NCBI RefSeq assembly: GCF_000718775.1
Contig: NZ_JOCB01000072.1
Location: 1-45,498 of the forward strand
DNA from: Streptomyces sp. NRRL S-31
GTDB taxonomy: Bacteria; Actinomycetota; Actinomycetes; Streptomycetales; Streptomycetaceae
Direction: 5' to 3'
DNA: 45,498 nt
The translations under genes and the position numbers were made by a program. Every line of letters starts with the position of its first letter. Within the stretch, counting starts at the first letter, position 1. The notes beneath the pieces were generated by a model. The model was not told the origin of the DNA and did no database searches. It worked only from the letters and a program-made list of their open reading frames with translations. Of the stretch, positions 9,164-16,420 are shown piece by piece.

Positions 9164-9227
9164 TTGCACAATGGCGTGCAATTGCACAACCATGTGCAAT
9201 GTACGCCCACTGCACACCACTGTGCAA
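9164..9227. promoter_or_regulatory. Triple TetR operator array
   Basis: Three 18-bp inverted repeats of the form TTGCACAnnnnTGTGCAA: 9164-9181 (one arm base different), 9182-9199 (perfect), and 9210-9227 (one base different). The first two abut directly and the third follows after 10 bp. They fill the divergent intergenic region between the MFS gene (start 9129) and the TetR gene (start 9258). The symmetry and size fit a TetR dimer site, so the neighbouring regulator is the obvious ligand and would control both genes. Confidence 0.85.
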
Positions 9228-9257
9228 GTCGGGTCGGAGAGCGGACGGGGAGGCAGA

Positions 9258-9881
9258 ATGACCGCCATGACCACGGGTAGCACCAGCCGCGCCGACGCCA
9301 ACCGGCGCCGCATCCTCGACATCGCCCTCGCGGAACTGCTGCGCGATCCCGACGCGTCCATGGACCAGATCGCCCGCGCGGCCGGGGTCGTACGCCGGAC
9401 CGTGTACGGCCACTTCCCCAGCCGGGAGGCGCTGATCAGCACGCTCGTCGACGAGGCAGTGGGGGCGCTGTCGGACGCGGACGCGGCGGTCCGGGCGGGG
9501 GTGCGGGACCCGGCGGAGGCGGTGGCCCGGTCGGTGCTCGCGATCTGGCAGACCGCCGACCGCTACCGGCTGCTGATCGCGCTGGCCCAGCGGACGGTCA
9601 CCGTCCAGGGCATCCGCGAGCGCCTCGCACCGCTACGCGAGGCCAAGGTGGCGCTGCTCCAGCGCGGTCTGGACACGGGCGTCTTCAACTCCCCGCTGCC
9701 CGCGCCGGCGCTCGCGTACGTGCACGAGCAGATGCTGTTCGCCCTGATGGAGGCGGTGAACGACGGACTGCTGGCGGCCCGGGAGGCGGGCCGCTCGGCC
9801 ACGGTCGCCGTGCTGAGCGCGGCGGGCGTACCGGCCGCGCGGGCCACCGGGCTGGTGAACGAGGTGGCCGAGGGCGCCTAG
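9258..9881 (+). CDS. TetR-family regulator of the divergent MFS exporter
   Basis: 207 aa. The N-terminal helix-turn-helix domain spans about residues 14-60 (NRRRILDIALAELL, then MDQIARAAGVVRRTVYGHFP, with the Tyr-Gly-His-Phe end of the recognition helix). The C-terminal ligand domain is all-helical and not conserved enough to suggest a ligand. The ATG at 9258 is preceded by GGGGAGG at a good distance. The frame is open further 5', but that part only translates the operator repeats and is not coding. The TAG stop is formed by the first bases of a palindromic repeat element (9879-9944). It probably represses itself and the MFS gene through the 9164-9227 operators. Confidence 0.92.
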   Translation: MTAMTTGSTSRADANRRRILDIALAELLRDPDASMDQIARAAGVVRRTVYGHFPSREALISTLVDEAVGALSDADAAVRAGVRDPAEAVARSVLAIWQTADRYRLLIALAQRTVTVQGIRERLAPLREAKVALLQRGLDTGVFNSPLPAPALAYVHEQMLFALMEAVNDGLLAAREAGRSATVAVLSAAGVPAARATGLVNEVAEGA

Positions 9882-9944
9882 GCCCTGTCGTCAAACTCCC
9901 GCCTGCCTTGCGGGCGGACGGCGGGAGTTCGACGACAGGACCTA
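9879..9944. repeat. 66-bp palindromic element (MITE or IS-end relic) at the tetR stop codon
   Basis: Two 25-bp arms (9879-9903 and 9920-9944) pair with two mismatches around a 16-bp centre. The outer end reads TAGGCCCTGTCGTC, and TA flanks both ends, as would a TA target duplication. The left TAG is the stop codon of the TetR gene. A single arm of the same sequence recurs at 15175-15199, again forming a stop codon. It may also work as a transcription terminator. Confidence 0.75.
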
Positions 9945-9969
9945 AGGGATCTCGTCCGAACGGCAGGAA

Positions 9970-10009
9970 GCCGGGCGGCTGAGGTACGGGGGAGACTCAG
10001 CCGCCCGGC
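9970..10009. terminator. Bidirectional terminator between tetR and dctA
   Basis: A perfect 14-bp stem (9970-9983 with 9996-10009) with a 12-nt loop lies between two convergent genes. There is no T-run, as is usual in Streptomyces. Confidence 0.7.
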
Positions 10010-10070
10010 GGCGGGGACCGGACGCCCGGCCCGGGTTCAGGCGGGGTCGGACGTCCGGCGATCCTCGGTG

Positions 10071-11477
10071 TCAGGCCCTGGCCAGCTCCTTCTCCCCGTC
10101 CTCGCGGGACTCGCCGTCCTCGCGGGGCCCGGCGGACCCGCTCGCCGGGGACCCGCCCTCGTCGAGCAGCGTGGTCTCGTCGAACGGCAGCTCACCCGCC
10201 AGCACCCGGCCGACCCGGACCTTGTCGATCTCCTTGGTCCAGGTTCCCACGAGCACCGTGGCGACCGCGTTGCCCGCGAAGTTCGTCAGTGCCCGCGCCT
10301 CGCTCATGAACCGGTCGATGCCGACGATCAGCCCGACGCCGTCCACCAGCGCCGGCTTGTGCGACTGGAGACCGCCGGCCAGGGTGGCGAGCCCCGCGCC
10401 GCTGACACCGGCCGCGCCCTTGGACGCCAGCAGCAGGAACAGCAGCAGCGGGATCTGCTCGCCGACCGACATCGGCGTGCCCAGCGCGTCCGCGATGTAC
10501 AGCGACGCCATGGTCATGTAGATCATCGTGCCGTCGAGGTTGAACGAGTACCCGGTCGGCACGGTGATGCCGACGACCGGCCGGCTGACGCCCAGGTGTT
10601 CCATCTTCGCGATCAGCCGCGGCAGCGCGGACTCCGACGACGACGTGGACAGGATCAGCAGGAACTCGCGGGCGAGGTACTTGAACAGGGAGAACACATT
10701 CAGCCCCGCCACGATCCGCAGCAGCGCCCCGAGCACCAGGAAGACGAACAGGAAGCAGGTGAGGTAGAAGCCGAGCATCAGCACGGCGAGGCTCTTGAGC
10801 GCGTCGACGCCGGCCGAGCCGACCACGGCCGCGATGGCGCCGAACGCACCGATCGGCGCGGCCCACATCACCATGGACAGGATGCGGAAGACGAGCCGCT
10901 GGATGTGCTCGACACCGCGCAGCACCGGCTGCCCGGCCGACCCCATCGCCTGGAGCGCGAACCCGGCGAGCAGCGCCACCAGCAGCGTCTGGAGCACCTG
11001 GCCCTCGGTGAACGCGGAGACGAAGGTGGTCGGGATGATCGACAGCACGAAGTCCACCGGCGGCAGCGCGTCGCTCTCCACCTGGGCGTGCCCGGTCTGC
11101 TTGAGCGCGTCGGTCAGGTGCAGTCCGTCACCGGGGTGCAGCACGTTGCCGACCACGAGCCCGATGGCGAGCGCCACGAGCGACATCACGAGGAAGTAGC
11201 CGAGGGCGATACCGCCGACGGCCCCCACCTTGGCGGCCTTCCGCACGGACCCGATGCCGAGCACGATGGTGCAGAAGATGATCGGGGAGATCATCATCTT
11301 GATCAGGCTCACGAAACCGGTGCCCAGCGGCTTCAGCTCCACCGCGGCGTCGGGCCAGATCAGCCCCACGGCGATGCCGAGCGCGACCGCCGCGATGACG
11401 GCGATGTACAGGTAATGGGTCCGGTCCCGCTTCACACGGGGTGCGGCAGGTGCCGTATCGGGAGTGCTGGCGGCCAC
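10071..11477 (-). CDS. dctA: C4-dicarboxylate:cation symporter
   Basis: 468-aa carrier of the DAACS (glutamate/C4-dicarboxylate) family in the cytoplasmic membrane, expected to import succinate, fumarate or malate. Family motifs are clear: MMISPIIFCTIVLGI in the early helices, the serine-rich hairpin LSTSSSESALPRLIAKMEHLG, SFNLDGTMIYMTMASLYIAD (Na+ site helix), and ASKGAAGVSGAGLATLAGGL (second hairpin). The C-terminus is an acidic, soluble tail. The GTG at 11477 has AAGGAGGG 8 nt upstream. It is divergent from a CitA/DcuS-type two-component pair, the usual way dicarboxylate uptake is controlled. A glutamate carrier cannot be excluded by motif alone. Confidence 0.92.
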   Translation of the reverse strand: MAASTPDTAPAAPRVKRDRTHYLYIAVIAAVALGIAVGLIWPDAAVELKPLGTGFVSLIKMMISPIIFCTIVLGIGSVRKAAKVGAVGGIALGYFLVMSLVALAIGLVVGNVLHPGDGLHLTDALKQTGHAQVESDALPPVDFVLSIIPTTFVSAFTEGQVLQTLLVALLAGFALQAMGSAGQPVLRGVEHIQRLVFRILSMVMWAAPIGAFGAIAAVVGSAGVDALKSLAVLMLGFYLTCFLFVFLVLGALLRIVAGLNVFSLFKYLAREFLLILSTSSSESALPRLIAKMEHLGVSRPVVGITVPTGYSFNLDGTMIYMTMASLYIADALGTPMSVGEQIPLLLFLLLASKGAAGVSGAGLATLAGGLQSHKPALVDGVGLIVGIDRFMSEARALTNFAGNAVATVLVGTWTKEIDKVRVGRVLAGELPFDETTLLDEGGSPASGSAGPREDGESREDGEKELARA

Positions 11478-11562
11478 GACTGCCCTCCTTGACGTCTTCG
11501 TCGGCGAACAACCGGCGTGCGGCTCACGTCCGGGCGTTGTAAGGGAATGCCGTGACTATCTC

Positions 11563-11579
11563 CCGGCCTGTGAGGCCGG
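11563..11579. promoter_or_regulatory. Inverted repeat in the dctA/two-component intergenic region
   Basis: CCGGCCT-GTG-AGGCCGG, a perfect 7-bp repeat with a 3-nt centre, in the 154-bp region between the divergent dctA and sensor kinase genes. It is a possible binding site for the response regulator encoded at 13263. The assignment rests on position and symmetry only. Confidence 0.4.
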
Positions 11580-11631
11580 TCACCCTTCCGTTCATTTAGT
11601 TCACGCCCGGCCGCGGAGGCACACTGCTGGC

Positions 11632-13266
11632 ATGCGTCTGCCCACCCTCCCCCGTCCCCGCAGCCTGGCCGGCCAGCTCTTCGCGATGCAGGCCGTGCTG
11701 ATCGCGGTGGTCGTGGCCGGGTACGCGCTGTTCACCTACGTCAGCGACCGGAGGCAGGCCGAGGACGCCGCCGCCGGGCAGGCCACGGCGGTGGCCCGGT
11801 CGATCGCGGACTCCCCCTCGGTGCGCGCGGCGGTCCGCGGCCCGGATCCCACGGCCCTGCTGGAGCCGTACGCCCTCCAGGTCACCCGGGACGCGAACGT
11901 CGACTTCGTCACGATCATGAACCCGTCCGGCATCCGCTGGACCCACCCCGACGAGCGGCAGATCGGCCGGCGCTTCCTCGGCAACATCGGCCCCGCCCGG
12001 CAGGGCCGCACCTTCACCGAGACCTACACCGGCACGCTCGGCCCGTCCGTCCGCGCCGTCACCCCGATCCGGGACGGCGGCCGGATCGTCGGTCTGGTGA
12101 GCGCCGGCATCACGGTGGAGACGATCAGCGCCCGGGTGCAGGACCAGGTCACCGCCCTGCTCGGGGTGGGCGGCGGGGTCCTGCTGCTCGGCGCGGTCGG
12201 CACGTACGTGATCAACGCCCGGCTGCGCCGCCACACCCACGGCATGAACGCCGGCGAGCTGAGCCGGATGCACGACTACCACCAGGCGGCGCTGCACGCC
12301 GTCCGGGAGGGGCTGCTGCTGCTGGACGGCCGGTACCGGGTGGCGCTGATCAACGACGGCGGCCGGGAGCTGCTGGGCGTGGGCGGCGCCTCGGACGCGG
12401 ACGTGGTCGGCCGCTCGGTCGCCGACCTGGGCCTGCCCGCCCCGCTGACGGGGGCGCTGCTCTCCTCCGAGCCCCGGGTGGACGAGGTGCACCTGACGGC
12501 GTCCCGGGTGCTGGTCGTGAACACCGTCCCGGTCTCCGGCGGAGAGCAGCGGGGCACGGTCGTGACCCTCCGGGACGTCACCGAGCTCCAGTCGCTGACG
12601 GGCGAGCTGGACTCGGAGCGCGGCTTCACGCAGGCACTGCGCTCGCAGGCGCACGAGGCCGCGAACCGGCTGCACACGGTCGTCTCGCTGATCGAGCTGG
12701 GCCGGTCCGAGGAGGCGGTGGAGTTCGCCACGGCCGAGCTGGAGCTGGCGCAGGCCCTCACCGACCAGGTGGTGGCGGCGGTGAGCGAACCGGTGCTGGC
12801 CGCGCTGCTGCTGGGCAAGACCGCCCAGGCGCACGAGCGGGGCGTGGAGCTGGTGGTGTCCCGGGACAGCCGCCTGGACGACGGGCTGCTCCCGGCCGAG
12901 CTGCCGTCGAGGGACCTGGTCACCATCCTCGGCAACCTGATCGACAACGCGGTGGACGCGGCCCAGGGCAGTCTCCGGGCGCGGGTGACCGTGACGGCGT
13001 ACGCCTCGGGCGCCGAACTGGTGCTGCGGGTGTCGGACACCGGACCCGGTGTCGACCCCGCCCATGCCGACCTGGTATTCCAGCGGGGGTTCTCCACGAA
13101 GCCGGCCGGGCCCGGCGGACGGGGACTCGGACTGGCCCTGGTCCGGCAGGCGGTGACCCGCCACGAGGGCACGTTGACGGTGACGGAGTCCGGCGAGGAC
13201 GGCGAGGGCGGAGCGGTGTTCGAGGTGCGGTTGCCGTTGGGCGCGTCCGTGGGCGGCGCCGGATGA
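11632..13266 (+). CDS. Sensor histidine kinase, CitA/DcuS type
   Basis: 544-aa membrane kinase. TM1 is LFAMQAVLIAVVVAGYALFTY. An extracytoplasmic PAS-like sensor follows (about 45-185), including VDFVTIMNPSGIRWTHPDERQIGRRF and GTLGPSVRAVTPI, the ligand-pocket layout of CitA/DcuS sensors. TM2 is VTALLGVGGGVLLLGAVGTYV. A cytoplasmic PAS domain comes next. The dimerisation helix has the phospho-acceptor His341 in SQAHEAANRLHTVVSLI, typical of this subfamily. The ATPase has the N box ILGNLIDNAVDAA and G boxes SDTGPGVD and GRGLGLALV. The likely signal is an external di- or tricarboxylate. The ATG at 11632 has GGAGG upstream. It overlaps the response regulator gene by 4 bp. Confidence 0.92.
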   Translation: MRLPTLPRPRSLAGQLFAMQAVLIAVVVAGYALFTYVSDRRQAEDAAAGQATAVARSIADSPSVRAAVRGPDPTALLEPYALQVTRDANVDFVTIMNPSGIRWTHPDERQIGRRFLGNIGPARQGRTFTETYTGTLGPSVRAVTPIRDGGRIVGLVSAGITVETISARVQDQVTALLGVGGGVLLLGAVGTYVINARLRRHTHGMNAGELSRMHDYHQAALHAVREGLLLLDGRYRVALINDGGRELLGVGGASDADVVGRSVADLGLPAPLTGALLSSEPRVDEVHLTASRVLVVNTVPVSGGEQRGTVVTLRDVTELQSLTGELDSERGFTQALRSQAHEAANRLHTVVSLIELGRSEEAVEFATAELELAQALTDQVVAAVSEPVLAALLLGKTAQAHERGVELVVSRDSRLDDGLLPAELPSRDLVTILGNLIDNAVDAAQGSLRARVTVTAYASGAELVLRVSDTGPGVDPAHADLVFQRGFSTKPAGPGGRGLGLALVRQAVTRHEGTLTVTESGEDGEGGAVFEVRLPLGASVGGAG

Positions 13267-13955
13267 CGGACGAACGGCAGCCCATCCGCGTCCTCGTCGT
13301 GGAGGACGACCCGGTGGCCGCCGACGCGCACGTGCTGTACGTCGGCCGGGTGCCGGGGTTCGTCGCGGTCGGGAAGGCCCACACGGCCGCGGAGGCGCGC
13401 CGCTTCCTGGACCGTACGGCGGTGGACCTGCTCCTGCTGGACCTGCATCTGCCGGACGGGCACGGATTGCAGCTGGCCCGCTCGCTGCGGGCGGCCGGTC
13501 AGCAGGCGGACGTGATAGCGGTGACCTCGGCCCGGGACCTGGCGGTGGTGCGGGAGGGGGTGTCGCTGGGTGTCGTCCAGTACGTGCTGAAGCCGTTCAC
13601 CTTCGCCACGCTCCGGGACCGGCTGGTGCGGTACGCCGAGTTCCACGCGGCGGTCGGCGAGGTGAGCGGACAGGACGAGGTGGACCGGGCGCTCGCGGTC
13701 CTGCGGGCGCCGTCGTCGGCGGCCCTGCCCAAGGGGCTGAGCGGGCCGACGCTGGAGCGGGTCACCGGGGCGCTCCGCCAGGCGCCGGAGGGGGTCACGG
13801 CGGCCGGCGTGGCCGAGACGGTGGGCATCTCCCGGATCACCGCCCGGCGCTATCTGGAGCACCTGGTGGAGGCGGGCCGGGCGGTGCGCAGTCCGCTGTA
13901 CGGGCAGGTGGGACGGCCGGAGCTGGTGTACCGGTGGGTGTCCCAGGGCCGCTGA
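13263..13955 (+). CDS. Response regulator, CitB/DcuR type
   Basis: 230 aa. The receiver domain has the acidic pair Asp15-Asp16 (VVEDDP), phospho-acceptor Asp60 in LLLLDLHLPDGHG, and Lys110 in YVLKPF. The C-terminal DNA-binding part contains a helix-turn-helix, VTAAGVAETVGISRITARRY, followed by LEHLVEAGRAVRSPLYGQVGRPELVYRW, as in DcuR/CitB regulators. The ATGA overlap with the kinase implies one operon and equal production. Divergent dctA is its probable target. Confidence 0.92.
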   Translation: MTDERQPIRVLVVEDDPVAADAHVLYVGRVPGFVAVGKAHTAAEARRFLDRTAVDLLLLDLHLPDGHGLQLARSLRAAGQQADVIAVTSARDLAVVREGVSLGVVQYVLKPFTFATLRDRLVRYAEFHAAVGEVSGQDEVDRALAVLRAPSSAALPKGLSGPTLERVTGALRQAPEGVTAAGVAETVGISRITARRYLEHLVEAGRAVRSPLYGQVGRPELVYRWVSQGR

Positions 13956-14050
13956 GACCGACGGCCCGGGCAGGGACCCCGGGGCCACCTCCCCGGGACC
14001 GTTGACGCGGGCGCGGACCCTGTCTCCCCCGACCCCGGGCGCCCGAAGCC
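13956..14050. other. Non-coding, G/C-rich 3' region
   Basis: Holds an imperfect inverted repeat directly after the response regulator gene (around 13972-14000, GGACCCCGGGG opposite CCCCGGGACC), a plausible terminator. Nothing else is seen. The convergent frame beyond 14051 is doubtful. Confidence 0.4.
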
Positions 14051-14401
14051 CTACCGCCCGGCCCGGCTCCACGGGGTGAGACCGAGACTCCCCCGGGCGG
14101 CCGTCCGCCCGCCGGTGCCGGAACGTGCTCCGGTTCCTCGCCCCGGCGCCCCGGACAGGGACCGGAGCGCCCGGTCGGCGGTGACGAGGACCGCCCGCTC
14201 GGCGCCGTCACCGGCGGGGTCCGGCGCGGCCCGGAGCCGGCCCGGTTGCCCGTCCCGGCCCGCGCACCCGGCCCGCGCACCCGGCCGTCCGAGGCGGCGG
14301 CGCGTTCGGGGCCGTCCGGGCCGGTGCCCGCCGCCGGTGCCCGCCTTCGCGACGACCGTCCAGCGGTGGCCGTCGTCCGGGGACCCGGCGTGATCACTCA
14401 C
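14051..14401 (-). pseudogene. Doubtful 116-aa ORF, possibly a gene relic
   Basis: A GTG at 14401 overlaps the TGA of the upstream membrane-protein gene in a GTGA coupling arrangement, which speaks for a gene. The product is Arg/Gly/Pro-rich and mostly without recognisable order. One stretch, AVLVTADRALRSL, resembles the strand-helix at the end of PIN/NYN-like nuclease proteins common in Streptomyces. The rest does not, so if real this may be a frameshifted remnant. Both strands are open here because of the extreme GC, so the ORF could equally be chance. Confidence 0.25.
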
Positions 14402-14955
14402 CCGGCCCCGCTCCCCGGCCCGAAGGGGACGGCGTACTGGACGACGCACACCCCCAGCCCCGCGACCGCGACCGCCTCCAGCACGGACACGGCCAGCAGC
14501 CCGGCCGGGACGTCACCGCCCGCCCAGAACACGACCAGCGCGCTCAACGGCACCACGCAGAAGGCCAGCAGGTCGACCACGCACTGCACGGCCTTCCGGG
14601 ACACCCGGCGGGCGTCGCCGCGGTGCGCGGTCTCCCACCGGAAGACCTCACCGCCCTCCGCCCGCGCCAGCGCGGCCAGCCGCGGCCCCAGCTCGCCGCG
14701 CACGTACGCGCCGATGGCGGAGATCTTCTGGTCGTTGACGAGGTACGTCCAGCCGAGGACGACGCAGACCGGCGGCAGCGCCAGCAGCATCGCCGTCTGC
14801 CGGGCCTGCGCCGCGGCGGCGATCACGGCCGCCACCACGGTCAGCGTGACGTAGAGCAGGTTGTCCCGGAACCCGATCCGCGTCTTCTGCTCGTCCTTGA
14901 CGGTCTGGTACTCGGTGAGCAGCAACTGCCCCACGGTGACGTCTCGTTCCGGCAC
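14398..14955 (-). CDS. Conserved integral membrane protein of unknown function
   Basis: 185 aa. The N-terminus is a charged amphipathic helix (LLLTEYQTVKDEQKTRIGFRDN). Two hydrophobic segments follow: LLYVTLTVVAAVIAAAAQA and TAMLLALPPVCVVLGWTYLV. A cytoplasmic stretch of about 50 residues is next, then two more (VVDLLAFCVVPLSALVVFWA and LLAVSVLEAVAVAGLGVCVV). The EYQTVKDEQKxRIxxRDN start is, from memory, shared by a set of hypothetical actinobacterial membrane proteins, but I know no function. The GTG at 14955 has GGAAGGGG upstream. It is possibly coupled to the doubtful ORF at 14051. It is not in an operon with pfkA, from which a strong hairpin separates it. Confidence 0.75.
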   Translation of the reverse strand: MPERDVTVGQLLLTEYQTVKDEQKTRIGFRDNLLYVTLTVVAAVIAAAAQARQTAMLLALPPVCVVLGWTYLVNDQKISAIGAYVRGELGPRLAALARAEGGEVFRWETAHRGDARRVSRKAVQCVVDLLAFCVVPLSALVVFWAGGDVPAGLLAVSVLEAVAVAGLGVCVVQYAVPFGPGSGAG

Positions 14956-15091
14956 GCGATCCCCTTCCCCGGCAGCACCTTACGAGTGTGCCGGACGATC
15001 AGCCCACCGTTCTCGTCCCGACCGCGGTCCGGCGGGTGGCACTCGCCGAGCCGGGCGAGGGCGCGAGGAACACCGCCGCGCTCACCGCGCC

Positions 15092-15130
15092 GCGAACAGG
15101 ACGGCCGCGCCCCGCGGCCGTCCTGTTCGC
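15092..15130. terminator. Strong hairpin downstream of pfkA
   Basis: A perfect 18-bp stem (15092-15109 with 15113-15130) with a CCC loop, about 65 nt beyond the pfkA stop codon on the minus strand. No T-run. It separates pfkA from the membrane-protein gene that starts at 14955. Confidence 0.75.
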
Positions 15131-15174
15131 CGGAGCACGCGCCTGATGCCGCGAGGCCCGCCCTCCGGACGGAC

Positions 15175-15199
15175 GGCGGGAGTTCGACGACAGGACCTA
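15175..15199. repeat. Second, one-armed copy of the palindromic element, at the pfkA stop codon
   Basis: These 25 bp are identical to the right arm of the element at 9920-9944. On the minus strand they read TAGGTCCTGTCGTC, and the TAG is the stop codon of pfkA. About 20 further bases to the left resemble the element's centre (15155-15174), but the opposite arm is missing, so this copy is degenerate. Confidence 0.75.
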
Positions 15200-16222
15200 G
15201 AAGACCGACTCGGCCTCGTCCATGCGGTCCTTCGGCACCGTCTTCAGCTCGGTGACCGCCTCCGCGAGCGGCACCATCACGACGTCGGTGCCGCGCAGCG
15301 CGGTCATCCGGCCGAACTCGCCACGGTGCGCGGCCTCGACGGCGTGCCAGCCGAAGCGGGTGGCGAGGACGCGGTCGTAGGCGGTGGGCACGCCACCGCG
15401 CTGGACGTGACCGAGGATGACCGGCTTGGCCTCCTTGCCCAGGCGCCGCTCCAGCTCGTAGGCGAGGGCGGTGCCGATGCCCTGGAAGCGCTCATGGCCG
15501 TACTGGTCGATCTCGCCCTTGTTGTAGTCCATGGTGCCCTCGGCGGGGTGGGCGCCCTCGGCGACGCAGACGACGGCGAACTTCTTGCCGCGGGCGAACC
15601 GCTCCTCGACCATCTTGACCAGGTCGGCGGGGTCGAAGGGCCGCTCGGGCAGGCAGATGCCGTGGGCGCCGGCGGCCATGCCGGACTCCAGGGCGATCCA
15701 GCCGGCGTGCCGGCCCATGACCTCCACGACCATCACGCGCTGGTGGGACTCGGCGGTGGTCTTCAGCCGGTCCATCGCCTCGGTGGCCACGCCGACGGCC
15801 GTGTCGAAGCCGAAGGTGCGGTCGGTGGAGGAGATGTCGTTGTCGATGGTCTTGGGCACCCCCACGACCGGCAGGCCCGCGTCGGAGAGCATGCGGGCCG
15901 CGGTCAGGGTGCCCTCGCCGCCGATCGGGATCAGCGCGTCGATGCCGAACTCCTCGACCATGTCCGCGGCGCCGTCGCAGGCCTCGCGCAGCCGGTCGCG
16001 CTCCAGCCGGGAGGAGCCGAGGATGGTGCCGCCGAGGGCCAGGATGCCGCTGACCGCGTCCAGGTCGAGGCTGCGGTAGTGCCGGTCCAGCAGGCCCCGG
16101 TAGCCGTCCTCGAAACCGATGACCTCGTCGCCGTACTGCGCCACCGCCCGGTGCACGACCGACCGGATCACGGCGTTCAGGCCGGGGCAGTCGCCGCCTG
16201 CGGTGAGAACTCCGATGCGCAT
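15197..16222 (-). CDS. pfkA: 6-phosphofructokinase
   Basis: 341-aa group-III type PFK, phosphorylating fructose-6-phosphate in glycolysis. Numbering coincides with E. coli PfkA at the key sites: Gly-Gly-Glu-Gly-Thr at 101-105, with Gly104 that permits ATP use, then PKTIDNDI with Lys124 and the catalytic Asp127. MGRHAGWIALESGMAAGAHG and GHVQRGGVPTAYDR are sugar-phosphate motifs. Gly104 predicts ATP dependence, although Lys124 is the residue usual in PPi enzymes; this combination is known, from memory, in Streptomyces ATP-PFKs. It is divergent from pta-ackA. In S. coelicolor the gene at this locus is called pfkA2. The stop codon lies in a repeat element. Confidence 0.95.
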   Translation of the reverse strand: MRIGVLTAGGDCPGLNAVIRSVVHRAVAQYGDEVIGFEDGYRGLLDRHYRSLDLDAVSGILALGGTILGSSRLERDRLREACDGAADMVEEFGIDALIPIGGEGTLTAARMLSDAGLPVVGVPKTIDNDISSTDRTFGFDTAVGVATEAMDRLKTTAESHQRVMVVEVMGRHAGWIALESGMAAGAHGICLPERPFDPADLVKMVEERFARGKKFAVVCVAEGAHPAEGTMDYNKGEIDQYGHERFQGIGTALAYELERRLGKEAKPVILGHVQRGGVPTAYDRVLATRFGWHAVEAAHRGEFGRMTALRGTDVVMVPLAEAVTELKTVPKDRMDEAESVF

Positions 16223-16345
16223 CGTGCTGTATCTCCTGCTCGCTGTCGGTGCCGGTGAGCCAGTGCCGATTGTTTCACGTCCGCCGGACCGGTGAAGTCT
16301 TGACGGGCGCCTTATCCGGCGACGGGGGTACTGTCAAGGGGGTTC

Positions 16346-16369
16346 CGCTCACCTCGGTGAGCGATTTTT
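16346..16369 (+). terminator. Small terminator-like hairpin in the pta leader
   Basis: CGCTCACC pairs with GGTGAGCG (16346-16353 and 16356-16363) and is followed by ATTTTT. It lies 52 nt before the pta start codon and after a possible -10 box (TACTGT, 16329-16334). It could be an attenuator, a 5' stabilising stem, or an insulator against upstream transcription. Confidence 0.5.
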
Positions 16370-16420
16370 ATGCCGAAGACGGATATCCGAGACATAAGAC
16401 ATGAGGAACGGAGTCGACAC

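Noticed and set aside
9171..9257. Upstream extension of the TetR gene (start at 9171)
   Set aside because: It translates the operator repeats. ATG 9258 has a good ribosome binding site.
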